Shown piece after piece: positions 1 through 5,344 of a stretch of 14,031 bases of DNA. The notes below the pieces were generated by a model that saw only the letters and a program-made list of their open reading frames with translations, was not told the DNA's origin and made no database searches. This stretch comes from JAVWHX01 sp036639875. GTDB lineage: Bacteria; Bacillota_I; Bacilli_A; Erysipelotrichales; Coprobacillaceae. Where the stretch lies: the NCBI GenBank assembly GCA_036639875.1, contig JAVWHX010000058.1, forward strand, positions 1-14,031. The letters run 5' to 3'. The first letter of the stretch is position 1. Each line of letters starts with the position of its first letter. The position numbers and the translations under genes are program-made.

Positions 1-2
1 TA

Positions 3-302
3 GCGCATTATGCCATGCAAAGACAATTAGGCAGATGGGTTGTTGAAGGTGAAAAGAGACTTAAGTATGAAGAAGGACTAGAACATGGGATTGAAGAAGG
101 AATAATCCAAGGTATTCAAGAAGGCAAAGTGAATCAAAAACTCAAGGATGTTCAAGCAGTTGTTCAAAGTTTATACTCAATTACTCATTTAGATTGGTTA
201 AATAGTTGTACATATGAACAACTTGATATTGTTTTTAATCAAGCACTTTGTCATACTCCATTATCACAAATTCAACAAAATATTACTCAAGAAAATATTT
301 AA
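3..302 (+). CDS. C-terminal part of an Rpn/PD-(D/E)XK nuclease-family protein (5' truncated by window edge)
   Basis: The frame is open from the window edge (codons for Ala-His-Tyr-Ala precede the first ATG at 15), so this is the tail of a longer gene. The visible part has a charged stretch with a four-residue glycine periodicity (EEGLEHGIEEGIIQGIQEG, about residues 23-41 counted from Ala), then a short helical tail. Gly-rich EG-x-x-x-G tails of this type are typical of Rpn / PD-(D/E)XK transposase-like proteins, which are abundant in gut Firmicutes. The nuclease core lies outside the window, so activity cannot be judged. The gene ends at a terminator shared with the convergent HAD gene. The family call rests on the tail alone. 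Confidence 0.6.
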   Translation, partial: AHYAMQRQLGRWVVEGEKRLKYEEGLEHGIEEGIIQGIQEGKVNQKLKDVQAVVQSLYSITHLDWLNSCTYEQLDIVFNQALCHTPLSQIQQNITQENI

Positions 303-308
303 GAAGTT

Positions 309-342
309 AAAAACCATTCATTATAAAACATGAATGGTTTTT
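309..342. terminator. Bidirectional terminator between convergent genes
   Basis: Perfect 13-bp stem (309-321 with 330-342; AAAAACCATTCAT against its complement) and an 8-nt loop. A-runs on the left and T-runs on the right give a U-tract in both directions. The stem lies inside the last codons of the minus-strand HAD gene, so coding and termination signals overlap. Confidence 0.85.
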
Positions 343-917
343 AATTCATTATTTAAACTAGCAAGATAAGGTAAGTGAATACCAGTTATTCCTAGTCTTT
401 GACATGCAGTAATATTTGCTAATGAATCATCAATAAAGACTGATTGATTAGGATCTAAATGATATCTTTTTAGTAATATTTGATAGATTTCTTCATCTGG
501 TTTTACAACCTTTTCATGTGCTGATATAACTTTTCCATCAAAAATATGGAAAAATTCATACTTGTTAAACATTGTTTCAATAGCTTCAGTATGAAAATTA
601 GATAATAGATATAAAGAATAACCTTTCTCTTTTAATTGATATGCAATATCAACATTTTCTTGAATAGGTACCATCATATCAGTCCAATTTTCTAATATAA
701 ATATAATTTGTTTTTCATATTTTGGATACTTAGAAGTTAATGATTTAATGACATCTTTAATCATCATAGTACCCATATCTAATTCTACCCACTCATCACT
801 AGCGAAGATAATTGTCATTAAATCATCAATCGTATCTTGAGTATAATGTTTTTGAAGATAAGCTTCTGGTTGAAATTGTAATAATACATTTCCAATATCA
901 AAAATAATATTTTTCAT
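321..917 (-). CDS. HAD-superfamily hydrolase (subfamily IA, YihX-like sugar-phosphate phosphatase)
   Basis: 198-aa cytosolic phosphatase of the haloacid dehalogenase superfamily, the usual size for HAD-IA. Motif I is FDIGNV (residues 6-11), with Asp7 as the expected nucleophile. The second Asp of the classic DxD is Gly here, as in YihX-like enzymes (DLGNV). Motif II is LLSNF with Ser106, motif III is VVKPD with Lys139, and motif IV is FIDDS with Asp163/Asp164. Residues about 15-85 form the helical cap. The start is supported by an SD (AAAGGGG) about 9 nt upstream. It is divergent from padR. Phosphatase activity follows from the family; the substrate (glucose-1-phosphate or another small phosphoester) is unknown. 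Confidence 0.88.
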   Translation of the reverse strand: MKNIIFDIGNVLLQFQPEAYLQKHYTQDTIDDLMTIIFASDEWVELDMGTMMIKDVIKSLTSKYPKYEKQIIFILENWTDMMVPIQENVDIAYQLKEKGYSLYLLSNFHTEAIETMFNKYEFFHIFDGKVISAHEKVVKPDEEIYQILLKRYHLDPNQSVFIDDSLANITACQRLGITGIHLPYLASLNNELKTIHVL

Positions 918-998
918 ACGTTAACCCCTTTAATATAATTAAATATATTTTAACATGTTAGGGTATATAAAGAAAGAATTAATCTCTTGGATAATATA

Positions 999-1027
999 TT
1001 GACATTTATATCGCACTTCGATATAAT
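999..1027 (+). promoter_or_regulatory. Consensus sigma-A promoter of the padR operon
   Basis: TTGACA (999-1004), a 17-nt spacer and TATAAT (1022-1027) match both consensus boxes exactly. The predicted transcription start is near 1034, about 32 nt ahead of the padR ATG. Such a strong promoter on a regulator gene suggests it is normally held down by repression at the overlapping palindromes. Confidence 0.9.
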
Positions 1028-1056
1028 CTAACTGTGATATATCGAGATTCGATATA
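1007..1056. promoter_or_regulatory. Twin palindromic operators of the PadR regulator
   Basis: Two 19-bp palindromes of identical arms, TATATCG-N5-CGATATA, lie at 1007-1025 (spacer CACTT) and 1038-1056 (spacer AGATT). Their starts are 31 bp apart, close to three helical turns, so two dimers would sit on the same face of the DNA. The first covers the promoter spacer and most of the -10 box. The second covers the transcription start to the SD. The arms being identical while the spacers differ argues for protein binding. Autorepression by the PadR protein encoded just downstream is inferred. Confidence 0.85.
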
Positions 1057-1065
1057 GGAGGTATT

Positions 1066-1380
1066 ATGGAAGATAAGATAAAAAGAATATATATTCCGAT
1101 GAGCGAAACAGGTTTTTATATTTTGTTTTGTTTACAAGAAGAAATGCATGGTTATAACATTATTCAAAAAGTTAGTCAGATAACTGAGGGAGAGATTGTT
1201 ATTGGGGCAGGAACGATGTATGGAAGTTTATCTAAAATGGAAAAAGATGGACTTATTGTCTTTGTTAGAGAAGAAGGAAAACGTAAATCATATATTATAA
1301 GTGAGTTAGGAAGAGAAATTTTAAATATTGAATTAAAGAGAATTGAGAGGTTGTATAAGAATAGCAGGGGTGAGAGATAA
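1066..1380 (+). CDS. PadR-family transcriptional regulator
   Basis: 104-aa winged-helix repressor. Residues 13-35 (SETGFYIL...EEMHGYNI) and 48-90 (GAGTMYGSLSKMEKDGLI..., then KSYIISELG) form the typical PadR domain, in which helices read the operator and a beta wing contacts DNA. The C-terminal tail is short and basic (KRIERLYKNSRGER), as in the small PadR-s1 group. AGGAGG at 1056-1061 places the ATG. It is the first gene of a three-gene operon and overlaps the next by one base (TAATG). It sits directly behind two perfect palindromes, which are its likely operators. The inducer is unknown. Confidence 0.92.
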   Translation: MEDKIKRIYIPMSETGFYILFCLQEEMHGYNIIQKVSQITEGEIVIGAGTMYGSLSKMEKDGLIVFVREEGKRKSYIISELGREILNIELKRIERLYKNSRGER

Positions 1381-1952
1381 TGGAAATGAAAATAATGAGA
1401 AAATTCTTTGGTTTAGCTGATTTTTTAGATGAACAAAGATTTTTAGAGGCACAACATCGTAATGGATGGAAGTTTGTTAAATTTCAAGGGGTGATAAAAT
1501 ATACTTTTGAAAGGTGTGAACCAGAGGAATATGTTTACCAATTAGATTACAAAGAAGATGAAAAGGATGAAGAACAATATATCCAAATGTTCATTGATTG
1601 TGGTTGGGAATATATTATGAAATTTCAGACTTGGTATTATTTTAGAAAACTAAAAACAATTGTTTCTCATCAAGACAATGAGATATTTAGTGATAAAGAA
1701 TCTAGAATTGATATGATTAAAAAAGTTATGTGGAAAAATTTATTGATTTGTGGATTGCTTGTATTACCTCTGTACTTATATTTAACAAGAGCGATTCAGT
1801 TTGATGGAAAAGATAGTATGTATATAGGTATTATGATTTTTTATGGCTTTGTTATGATGGGGATATTGAGTTTAAATGTTCGCAATGTCATTAAGTTAAA
1901 TAAACTCATACATGAATTGGAATATCCAATAGAAGAAGATCGTCATTTATAA
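1380..1952 (+). CDS. DUF2812 domain membrane protein
   Basis: 190-aa protein matching the DUF2812 pattern: an N-terminal soluble part of about 115 residues (MRKFFGLADFLDEQRFLEAQHRNGWKF at the start; aromatic-rich DCGWEYIMKFQTWYYFRK around 73-90), then two membrane helices (about 119-136 and 147-167). DUF2812 genes are very often cotranscribed with a padR gene, as here, where the ATG overlaps the padR stop. The molecular function is unknown; a signalling or anti-regulator role at the membrane is speculation. A second in-frame Met three codons in is an alternative start. Confidence 0.85.
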   Translation: MEMKIMRKFFGLADFLDEQRFLEAQHRNGWKFVKFQGVIKYTFERCEPEEYVYQLDYKEDEKDEEQYIQMFIDCGWEYIMKFQTWYYFRKLKTIVSHQDNEIFSDKESRIDMIKKVMWKNLLICGLLVLPLYLYLTRAIQFDGKDSMYIGIMIFYGFVMMGILSLNVRNVIKLNKLIHELEYPIEEDRHL

Positions 1953-1985
1953 TGAATCAAATTGCTATTTAAGGAGGTGCTTGGT

Positions 1986-2393
1986 TTGGAAAATAAGTAT
2001 ACACCTAAAAAAGTTACCAGTAATATTTATAGATTCATCTGTATCATTTGCATAGTATTAACAATACTCAGATGGGCAAATGTATTTAATAGTGATATTT
2101 TGGTTTTTAATGAAACAATAAATTCACATATATCAAACTTTACAATAAGTTTATTGTTTTATCTAGCTATTGGATTCATATGGATGTTACAAGGTGTAGA
2201 GTTTAAACATATTACTTTATTAGGTATAATAATTATTTTAGGTAATATCTTGTGTGAAACAGTGATGATCTTTATGAATACTCCTGATATTGTTGATGCT
2301 ATATATGGTATTGTAGGAACTTTAGTTAGTTTTTTCTTTCTATTAGGAATAAAGAAATATGGTTTGGTTAATGAATGTAAAAATGCTCAATAA
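1986..2393 (+). CDS. Four-helix integral membrane protein (possibly VanZ-like), padR operon
   Basis: 135 aa from a TTG at 1986. I chose this start because a perfect SD (AAGGAGG, 1971-1977) lies 8 nt ahead; the TTG at 1962 would place the SD inside the gene. Four hydrophobic helices lie at about 16-33, 53-70, 76-97 and 103-122, with short charged ends. The last loop and helix (TPDIVDAIYGIVGTLVSF) loosely resemble the D-x-x-D-x-x-x-N-x-x-G pattern of VanZ-like proteins, but the Asn is missing and I would not assign the family on this. It is the third gene of the padR operon, 33 nt after the DUF2812 stop, and ends at a terminator. Confidence 0.7.
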   Translation: MENKYTPKKVTSNIYRFICIICIVLTILRWANVFNSDILVFNETINSHISNFTISLLFYLAIGFIWMLQGVEFKHITLLGIIIILGNILCETVMIFMNTPDIVDAIYGIVGTLVSFFFLLGIKKYGLVNECKNAQ

Positions 2394-2406
2394 GGTGAGC
2401 GTTTTT
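2379..2406 (+). terminator. Terminator of the padR operon
   Basis: 11-bp stem (AAAAATGCTCA at 2379-2389 against TGAGCGTTTTT at 2396-2406, one G-T pair) with a 6-nt loop holding the stop codon of the last gene, followed by a T-run. The A-rich left side would also make it work on the other strand. Confidence 0.8.
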
Positions 2407-2428
2407 ATTATAAAATAATCTATTTCTA

Positions 2429-2456
2429 TTGTGTTTTGTACTTATAAAAGTATAAA
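2429..2456 (+). promoter_or_regulatory. Probable promoter of the L,D-transpeptidase lipoprotein gene
   Basis: TTGTGT (2429-2434), a 16-nt spacer and TATAAA (2451-2456) are the best pair between the padR-operon terminator and the lipoprotein gene. The predicted leader is about 55-60 nt. It contains an extra SD (AGGAGAGG, 2462-2469) that serves no ordinary gene. The boxes are only a moderate match. Confidence 0.45.
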
Positions 2457-2519
2457 ATAAAAGGAGAGGTATTATTTTGTAAGTGGTTATTGAAAAAGAT
2501 TTAGAAAGGAAGGAAAATA

Positions 2520-3767
2520 ATGAAGAGATGGATATTATTATTAATTTGTGTTTTCTTATTATATGGTTGTCAAACTAAGCAAGAGAAATTAATCACATTA
2601 AGTTTTAATGATAATGAATATGTTGAATATGGTAGTGAATTTAATAGTCAAACATTGGTTAAAGATACAAATGGTGAGATTAAAGAATATCCATTACTTG
2701 ATACAAAGAAGATAGGAAAACAAGTTTTGACTTTTCAAGTTTTCTTGGATAAACAACAAAAATCTTTTGAAAAAGAAATAGAGGTTAAAGATACAAAAAA
2801 ACCTATTATTGAACTTCATAAAGATAAGGTCACAATAGAGTGTAAAAGTCAGTTTAAGGTATTGGATTATATTAAAAGTATAACAGATGAAATAGATGGA
2901 GATATAACATATAAGCCAATCAAAGAAGTTAAAGAGACTGATACCAATTATTATACTTATAAGGATGATGTGCAAACTGATAAAGCAGGTAGTTATAAAG
3001 TGAATATAATTGCAGTAGATGTTAATGGAAATAAAGAAAGTCAGGATATTGGTGTTACAGTAAAGGAACAAAAGGTAGTAGAAGTTGTGAAGAAAGTAGC
3101 ACCTAAAGAACCAGTAGTTGAAGAAACAAAACCTGTAGAAGTTAATCAAAAGGATTACTCTTATGTATTACCTCAAACAATTGAGAAAACAAATATTTCT
3201 AAGAAAGTGAACAAGATAGTGACATATACATCAACAAGTTATGCTTCTAAATCTGGGACTGCTCAATATTTTGTGAAAGAGAATGGAAAATGGGTAGAGA
3301 AGATGAAAACGGCTGCTATTTTTGGGAGTCGTGGAATGGGACAAGGAGCTGAAGGTTCGAAGCTATCTCCAATCGGAATATATTATTTTGAAAAGGCGTA
3401 TGGACTAAAGGGTAATCCAGGAAGTCGTTTGTCTTATACGCAGATTAATGATAAGCATTATTGGTGTGGTGAACAATTTTATAATCAATTTATTGATGAG
3501 TCTGTTACTGATCATAGTGGTTGTAGTAAAGTAGAGGATGAACATCTAGTTGATTATCCAAAGCATTATAATTATTTTGCAACATTTCATTATAATTCAA
3601 GTAACACTCCTGGAAAAGGGGCTGCTTACTTTATGCATTGTAAGTATTCTTCTTCAACAGCAGGATGTATAGCAGTAGCAGAAAATCAAATGATTTATCT
3701 ATTAAAAAATATAGATACTTCAACTGCGTTAATTATTGATCAAGTTAATAAAGTAGAAAATTATTAA
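2520..3767 (+). CDS. Lipoprotein with Ig-like domains and C-terminal L,D-transpeptidase-like (YkuD) domain
   Basis: 415 aa. A type II signal peptide ends in lipobox LLYGC with lipidated Cys17, so the protein is anchored outside the membrane. Residues about 25-90 and 93-183 look like two beta-sandwich modules; the second resembles DUF5011 (DTKKPIIELHKDKVTI... to VDVNGNKESQD). A Val/Lys/Glu/Pro linker (184-212) leads to the C-terminal domain (about 230-410), whose GSRGMGQGAEGSKLSPIG and FMHCKYSSSTAGCIAV segments fit an L,D-transpeptidase core, with His373 and catalytic Cys383. The usual SHGC is TAGC here. Such enzymes make 3-3 peptidoglycan cross-links or attach proteins to meso-Dap; the activity is inferred. 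It is monocistronic, with a terminator just after the stop. Confidence 0.85.
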   Translation: MKRWILLLICVFLLYGCQTKQEKLITLSFNDNEYVEYGSEFNSQTLVKDTNGEIKEYPLLDTKKIGKQVLTFQVFLDKQQKSFEKEIEVKDTKKPIIELHKDKVTIECKSQFKVLDYIKSITDEIDGDITYKPIKEVKETDTNYYTYKDDVQTDKAGSYKVNIIAVDVNGNKESQDIGVTVKEQKVVEVVKKVAPKEPVVEETKPVEVNQKDYSYVLPQTIEKTNISKKVNKIVTYTSTSYASKSGTAQYFVKENGKWVEKMKTAAIFGSRGMGQGAEGSKLSPIGIYYFEKAYGLKGNPGSRLSYTQINDKHYWCGEQFYNQFIDESVTDHSGCSKVEDEHLVDYPKHYNYFATFHYNSSNTPGKGAAYFMHCKYSSSTAGCIAVAENQMIYLLKNIDTSTALIIDQVNKVENY

Positions 3768-3774
3768 CATAAAA

Positions 3775-3804
3775 AAAACAACAGACAATTCAATCTGTTG
3801 TTTT
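3775..3804. terminator. Bidirectional terminator between lipoprotein and rubrerythrin genes
   Basis: 11-bp perfect stem AAAACAACAGA / TCTGTTGTTTT (3775-3785 with 3794-3804), 8-nt loop. An A-run on the left and a T-run on the right serve both convergent genes. Confidence 0.88.
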
Positions 3805-3809
3805 GTATT

Positions 3810-4397
3810 TTATTTATCAAAGAATGTATAAACTTCAAAATGAGCTTGTGGATGATCACATGCTGGACATCTTTCAGGAGCAGTTAATGCTTCAACAGAA
3901 TATCCACAGTTATTACATTTCCATAATACTTTTTCAGTTCTTTCAAAGACAACTCCATCTTCAATATTCTTAGCTAATTTTAAATATCTATCTTCGTGCA
4001 TTTTTTCAGCTTTAGCAATAGCAGCAAAGATATCAGCAATTTCATTAAATCCTTCTTCTCTTGCTTCTTTTTCAAAAGTAGGATACATATCTGTCCATTC
4101 TTCGTTTTCACCAGCTGCAGCAGATTTTAAACATTCAACAGTATTCCCTAACATAACTGGGAAGTTACCATCAGTATAAACTGTTTCACCTTTTAATTCT
4201 GTGTTTAATATTTTCATTAATCTTTTTGCATGTTCTTTTTCTTGATTAGCAGTTTCTTCAAAGATGTTTGCAATTTGCACATATCCTTCTTTTTTCGCGA
4301 TTGAAGCGAAATAAGTGTAACGATTTCTTGCTTGTGATTCTCCAGCAAAAGCATGGATTAAATTGTGTGATGTTTTTGAATTTTTTAATGTAGGCAT
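3810..4397 (-). CDS. rbr: Rubrerythrin (NADH-linked peroxide reductase)
   Basis: 195 aa, full length for classical rubrerythrin. Residues 1-150 form the ferritin-like four-helix bundle with diiron ligands Glu20, Glu53, His56, Glu97, Glu100, Glu131 and His134 (motifs AFAGESQARNRY, EETANQEKEHA, GENEEW, EKMHEDRY). Residues about 155-195 form the rubredoxin domain with CNNC (161/164) and CPAC (177/180) holding one iron. The cytosolic enzyme reduces H2O2 to water with electrons passed through the rubredoxin centre, a main peroxide defence in anaerobes. It lies 16 nt behind perR on the same strand with its own SD (AAGGGAGGG), so it is probably co-transcribed with and controlled by PerR. Confidence 0.97.
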   Translation of the reverse strand: MPTLKNSKTSHNLIHAFAGESQARNRYTYFASIAKKEGYVQIANIFEETANQEKEHAKRLMKILNTELKGETVYTDGNFPVMLGNTVECLKSAAAGENEEWTDMYPTFEKEAREEGFNEIADIFAAIAKAEKMHEDRYLKLAKNIEDGVVFERTEKVLWKCNNCGYSVEALTAPERCPACDHPQAHFEVYTFFDK

Positions 4398-4413
4398 TAT
4401 AATGCCCTCCCTT

Positions 4414-4818
4414 CTATGATTCCTTTTTTAAACAACGATGACATGTCCCATGAAATAATATTTCTGCACTAGTTATTCTATCATCATTAAGTTCATGAGC
4501 CTTATCAATAAGTGGTTGTATTAAAGATGCATCAAAATCTAAATCATTGATACACCCACACTCATGACATACCATATGATAATGTGGTTCTATATTTGCA
4601 TCATAATGAACAACATTATCTCCAATATCTAAACGATGAATTCTTTTTTGTTCTGCTAAAAGATTAAGATTACGATATACAGTACCTAAACTAATATCAG
4701 GAATAATCTTTCTCACATTCATATAGATTGAATCTACTGTTGGATGTGTATAATCTTGTTTCAAAACATCAAAGATAGTTTCTCTTTGTTTAGAGTATCT
4801 TAGCTTTGTTTCAGCCAT
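4414..4818 (-). CDS. perR: Peroxide-responsive Fur-family repressor PerR
   Basis: 134 aa from the ATG at 4818. This start has SD AAGGAGGG 6-7 nt upstream, whereas a longer in-frame start at 4836 would place that SD inside the gene. The N-terminal winged helix (residues about 1-75) has the Fur-type recognition segment ISLGTVYRNLNLL. The structural zinc site is CHEC (84/87) plus CHRC (126/129). Regulatory metal ligands expected for PerR are all present: His25, Asp73, His79, His81 and Asp92. Asp at the last position, rather than the Glu of Fur, favours PerR, whose His ligands are oxidised when Fe-bound protein meets H2O2. The rubrerythrin gene downstream and the palindrome at the promoter agree. 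Confidence 0.92.
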   Translation of the reverse strand: MAETKLRYSKQRETIFDVLKQDYTHPTVDSIYMNVRKIIPDISLGTVYRNLNLLAEQKRIHRLDIGDNVVHYDANIEPHYHMVCHECGCINDLDFDASLIQPLIDKAHELNDDRITSAEILFHGTCHRCLKKES

Positions 4819-4834
4819 AGTATCCCTCCTTATC

Positions 4835-4853
4835 AATAATGGTTACTATTATT
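4835..4853 (-). promoter_or_regulatory. PerR-box-like operator
   Basis: 19-bp imperfect palindrome AATAATGGTTACTATTATT (plus-strand reading). Six perfect outer base pairs plus two inner ones surround the central base. It overlaps the -10 box and start region of perR. It matches the known PerR box (TTATAAT-N-ATTATAA) at about 9 of 14 positions, so it is a variant rather than a textbook site. Autoregulation and control of rbr are inferred. Confidence 0.65.
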
Positions 4854-4878
4854 TTAGCATACAATCCTAAAATGTCAA
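4851..4878 (-). promoter_or_regulatory. Promoter of the perR-rbr operon
   Basis: On the minus strand TTGACA (4878-4873), a 16-nt spacer and TAAAAT (4856-4851). The leader to the perR ATG is about 25 nt and carries the SD and most of the PerR-box-like palindrome. Confidence 0.75.
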
Positions 4879-5002
4879 TGAAGTTGCAACATGTTTTTTT
4901 ATTGCAATATATTTTGTTTCATTAGACTCTTAACTTAATACCACATTATTCTCATGAAAATATCAATAAACGAAATCTTTTCTTAGAAAAATATACAACT
5001 TT

Positions 5003-5029
5003 ATGAGAAGAAGATGAGAATTCTATGAG
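5003..5029 (+). repeat. Three ATGAG repeats at exact 11-bp spacing upstream of the small-peptide promoter
   Basis: ATGAG begins at 5003, 5014 and 5025; the first two are ATGAGAA. Copies one helical turn apart are typical of binding sites for OmpR-type regulators and similar tandem binders. They end about 43 bp before the extended -10 box of the peptide unit, a position where an activator could act. An inverted ATTCTCAT lies further up at 4948-4955. No binder is identified; the rest of 4879-5071 shows nothing else I can name. Confidence 0.4.
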
Positions 5030-5071
5030 TCACATTTGTCAGCAAGTTGGGACGCACAGTCGTTTGCTTTG

Positions 5072-5080
5072 TGTTATGAT
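5072..5080 (+). promoter_or_regulatory. Extended -10 promoter of the small-peptide unit
   Basis: TGTTATGAT is an extended -10 (TG-N-TATGAT). No good -35 box is visible 17 nt upstream, as is common for extended -10 promoters or activated ones. The predicted start near 5087 gives a leader of about 38 nt and an RNA of about 235 nt ending at the terminator at 5288-5317. Confidence 0.5.
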
Positions 5081-5124
5081 TGTCTTGTAGCAAATAGCTA
5101 TGCTTTTATAAGGAGGTGGGACTT

Positions 5125-5157
5125 ATGTTCTATTTTCGAGGAGATGTGAAAACATGA
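5125..5157 (+). CDS. 10-aa leader peptide ORF in the small-peptide unit
   Basis: A ten-codon ORF (MFYFRGDVKT) with a perfect SD, AAGGAGG at 5110-5116, 8 nt before the ATG. Its TGA overlaps another ATG (ATGA at 5154-5157), which opens a five-codon frame, and the SD of the 19-aa peptide follows directly. This arrangement suggests that its translation exposes or couples to the next ORF. It is unlikely to be a functional protein itself; I do not recognise the sequence. An SD this good in front of such a short ORF is the main reason to believe it is translated. Confidence 0.45.
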   Translation: MFYFRGDVKT

Positions 5158-5174
5158 TATGGAGGAAATGAATC

Positions 5175-5234
5175 ATGGAATATTTAGTGATACTCACTAT
5201 TATTCTCTTGGTTATTTCTACAAAGTTTAAATAA
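5175..5234 (+). CDS. 19-aa hydrophobic single-helix peptide, candidate type I toxin
   Basis: Nineteen codons encode MEYLVILTIILLVISTKFK: one uninterrupted membrane helix (residues 3-15) with a basic tail, the general form of membrane-acting type I toxins. SD GGAGG (5161-5165) lies 9 nt before the ATG. It shows no clear sequence match to Fst, TxpA or BsrG that I can recall and is shorter than these. The stop codon lies in an 8-bp hairpin (5228-5235 with 5240-5247). Downstream come one copy of an 18-bp direct repeat, a bidirectional terminator, the second repeat copy and a consensus promoter pointing back at this gene. Toxicity is inferred from architecture only. Confidence 0.6.
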   Translation: MEYLVILTIILLVISTKFK

Positions 5235-5258
5235 CCTAAGTTATTTAGACTGATCCAA

Positions 5259-5276
5259 TATTATAAATAGCATTTC
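5259..5276 (+). repeat. Direct repeat copy 1 (in the plus-strand peptide RNA)
   Basis: TATTATAAATAGCATTTC. It matches copy 2 (5321-5338) at 17 of 18 positions, offset 62 bp, and lies between the peptide ORF and the terminator. Confidence 0.9.
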
Positions 5277-5287
5277 CTCATAAAAGC

Positions 5288-5317
5288 GAAAAGGAAGAGC
5301 ACCAACTCTTCCTTTTC
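5288..5317. terminator. Bidirectional terminator shared by convergent small RNAs
   Basis: 12-bp perfect stem GAAAAGGAAGAG / CTCTTCCTTTTC (5288-5299 with 5306-5317), loop CACCAA. T-rich runs follow in both directions (TTTTCTTGTATT on plus, TTTTCGCTTTTAT on minus). Confidence 0.85.
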
Positions 5318-5320
5318 TTG

Positions 5321-5338
5321 TATTATAAATAACATTTC
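5321..5338 (-). repeat. Direct repeat copy 2 (5' end of the minus-strand RNA)
   Basis: TATTATAAATAACATTTC on the plus strand. Its right edge coincides with the predicted start of the minus-strand RNA. Confidence 0.9.
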
Positions 5339-5344
5339 AATAAT

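Larger units (their letters stand above)
5283..5338 (-). ncRNA. Candidate antisense antitoxin RNA, about 55 nt
   Basis: Predicted from a consensus minus-strand promoter (start expected near G5338) and the bidirectional terminator hairpin. Its 5' end is exactly direct repeat copy 2 read on the minus strand (GAAATGTTATTTATAATA). This can pair with all 18 bases of copy 1 in the peptide RNA; the single difference is a G-U pair. The terminator hairpin is shared by both RNAs, so these parts are fully complementary as well. The minus terminator loop contains TTGG, which fits the YUNR U-turn motif known from antisense RNA kissing loops. The size and design resemble RNA II of par on pAD1. A 24-codon ORF starting at 5335 on this strand is nearly leaderless and is probably not coding. 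Confidence 0.55.

Noticed and set aside
1..302. Complete mobile element at the left edge
   Set aside because: Only the C-terminal tail of an Rpn-type protein is present; no inverted repeats or target duplications are visible in the window.
2483..2578. 31-codon GTG frame overlapping the start of the lipoprotein gene
   Set aside because: SD spacing is poor, and it runs through the signal peptide region in another frame; the in-frame lipoprotein start has its own SD.
2694..3149. 151-codon open frame on the minus strand
   Set aside because: It lies wholly inside the lipoprotein gene, encodes a low-complexity Phe/Ile/Tyr-rich chain typical of the reverse of AT-rich coding DNA, and has no promoter or SD.
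5263..5335. 24-codon minus-strand ORF starting at 5335 and ending in repeat copy 1
   Set aside because: It would be almost leaderless, has no SD and reads through the terminator stem; more likely incidental to the small RNA.
5259..5338. CRISPR-like repeat pair
   Set aside because: Only two copies, and the 44-bp interval is a terminator hairpin rather than a spacer; the convergent-RNA reading explains it.
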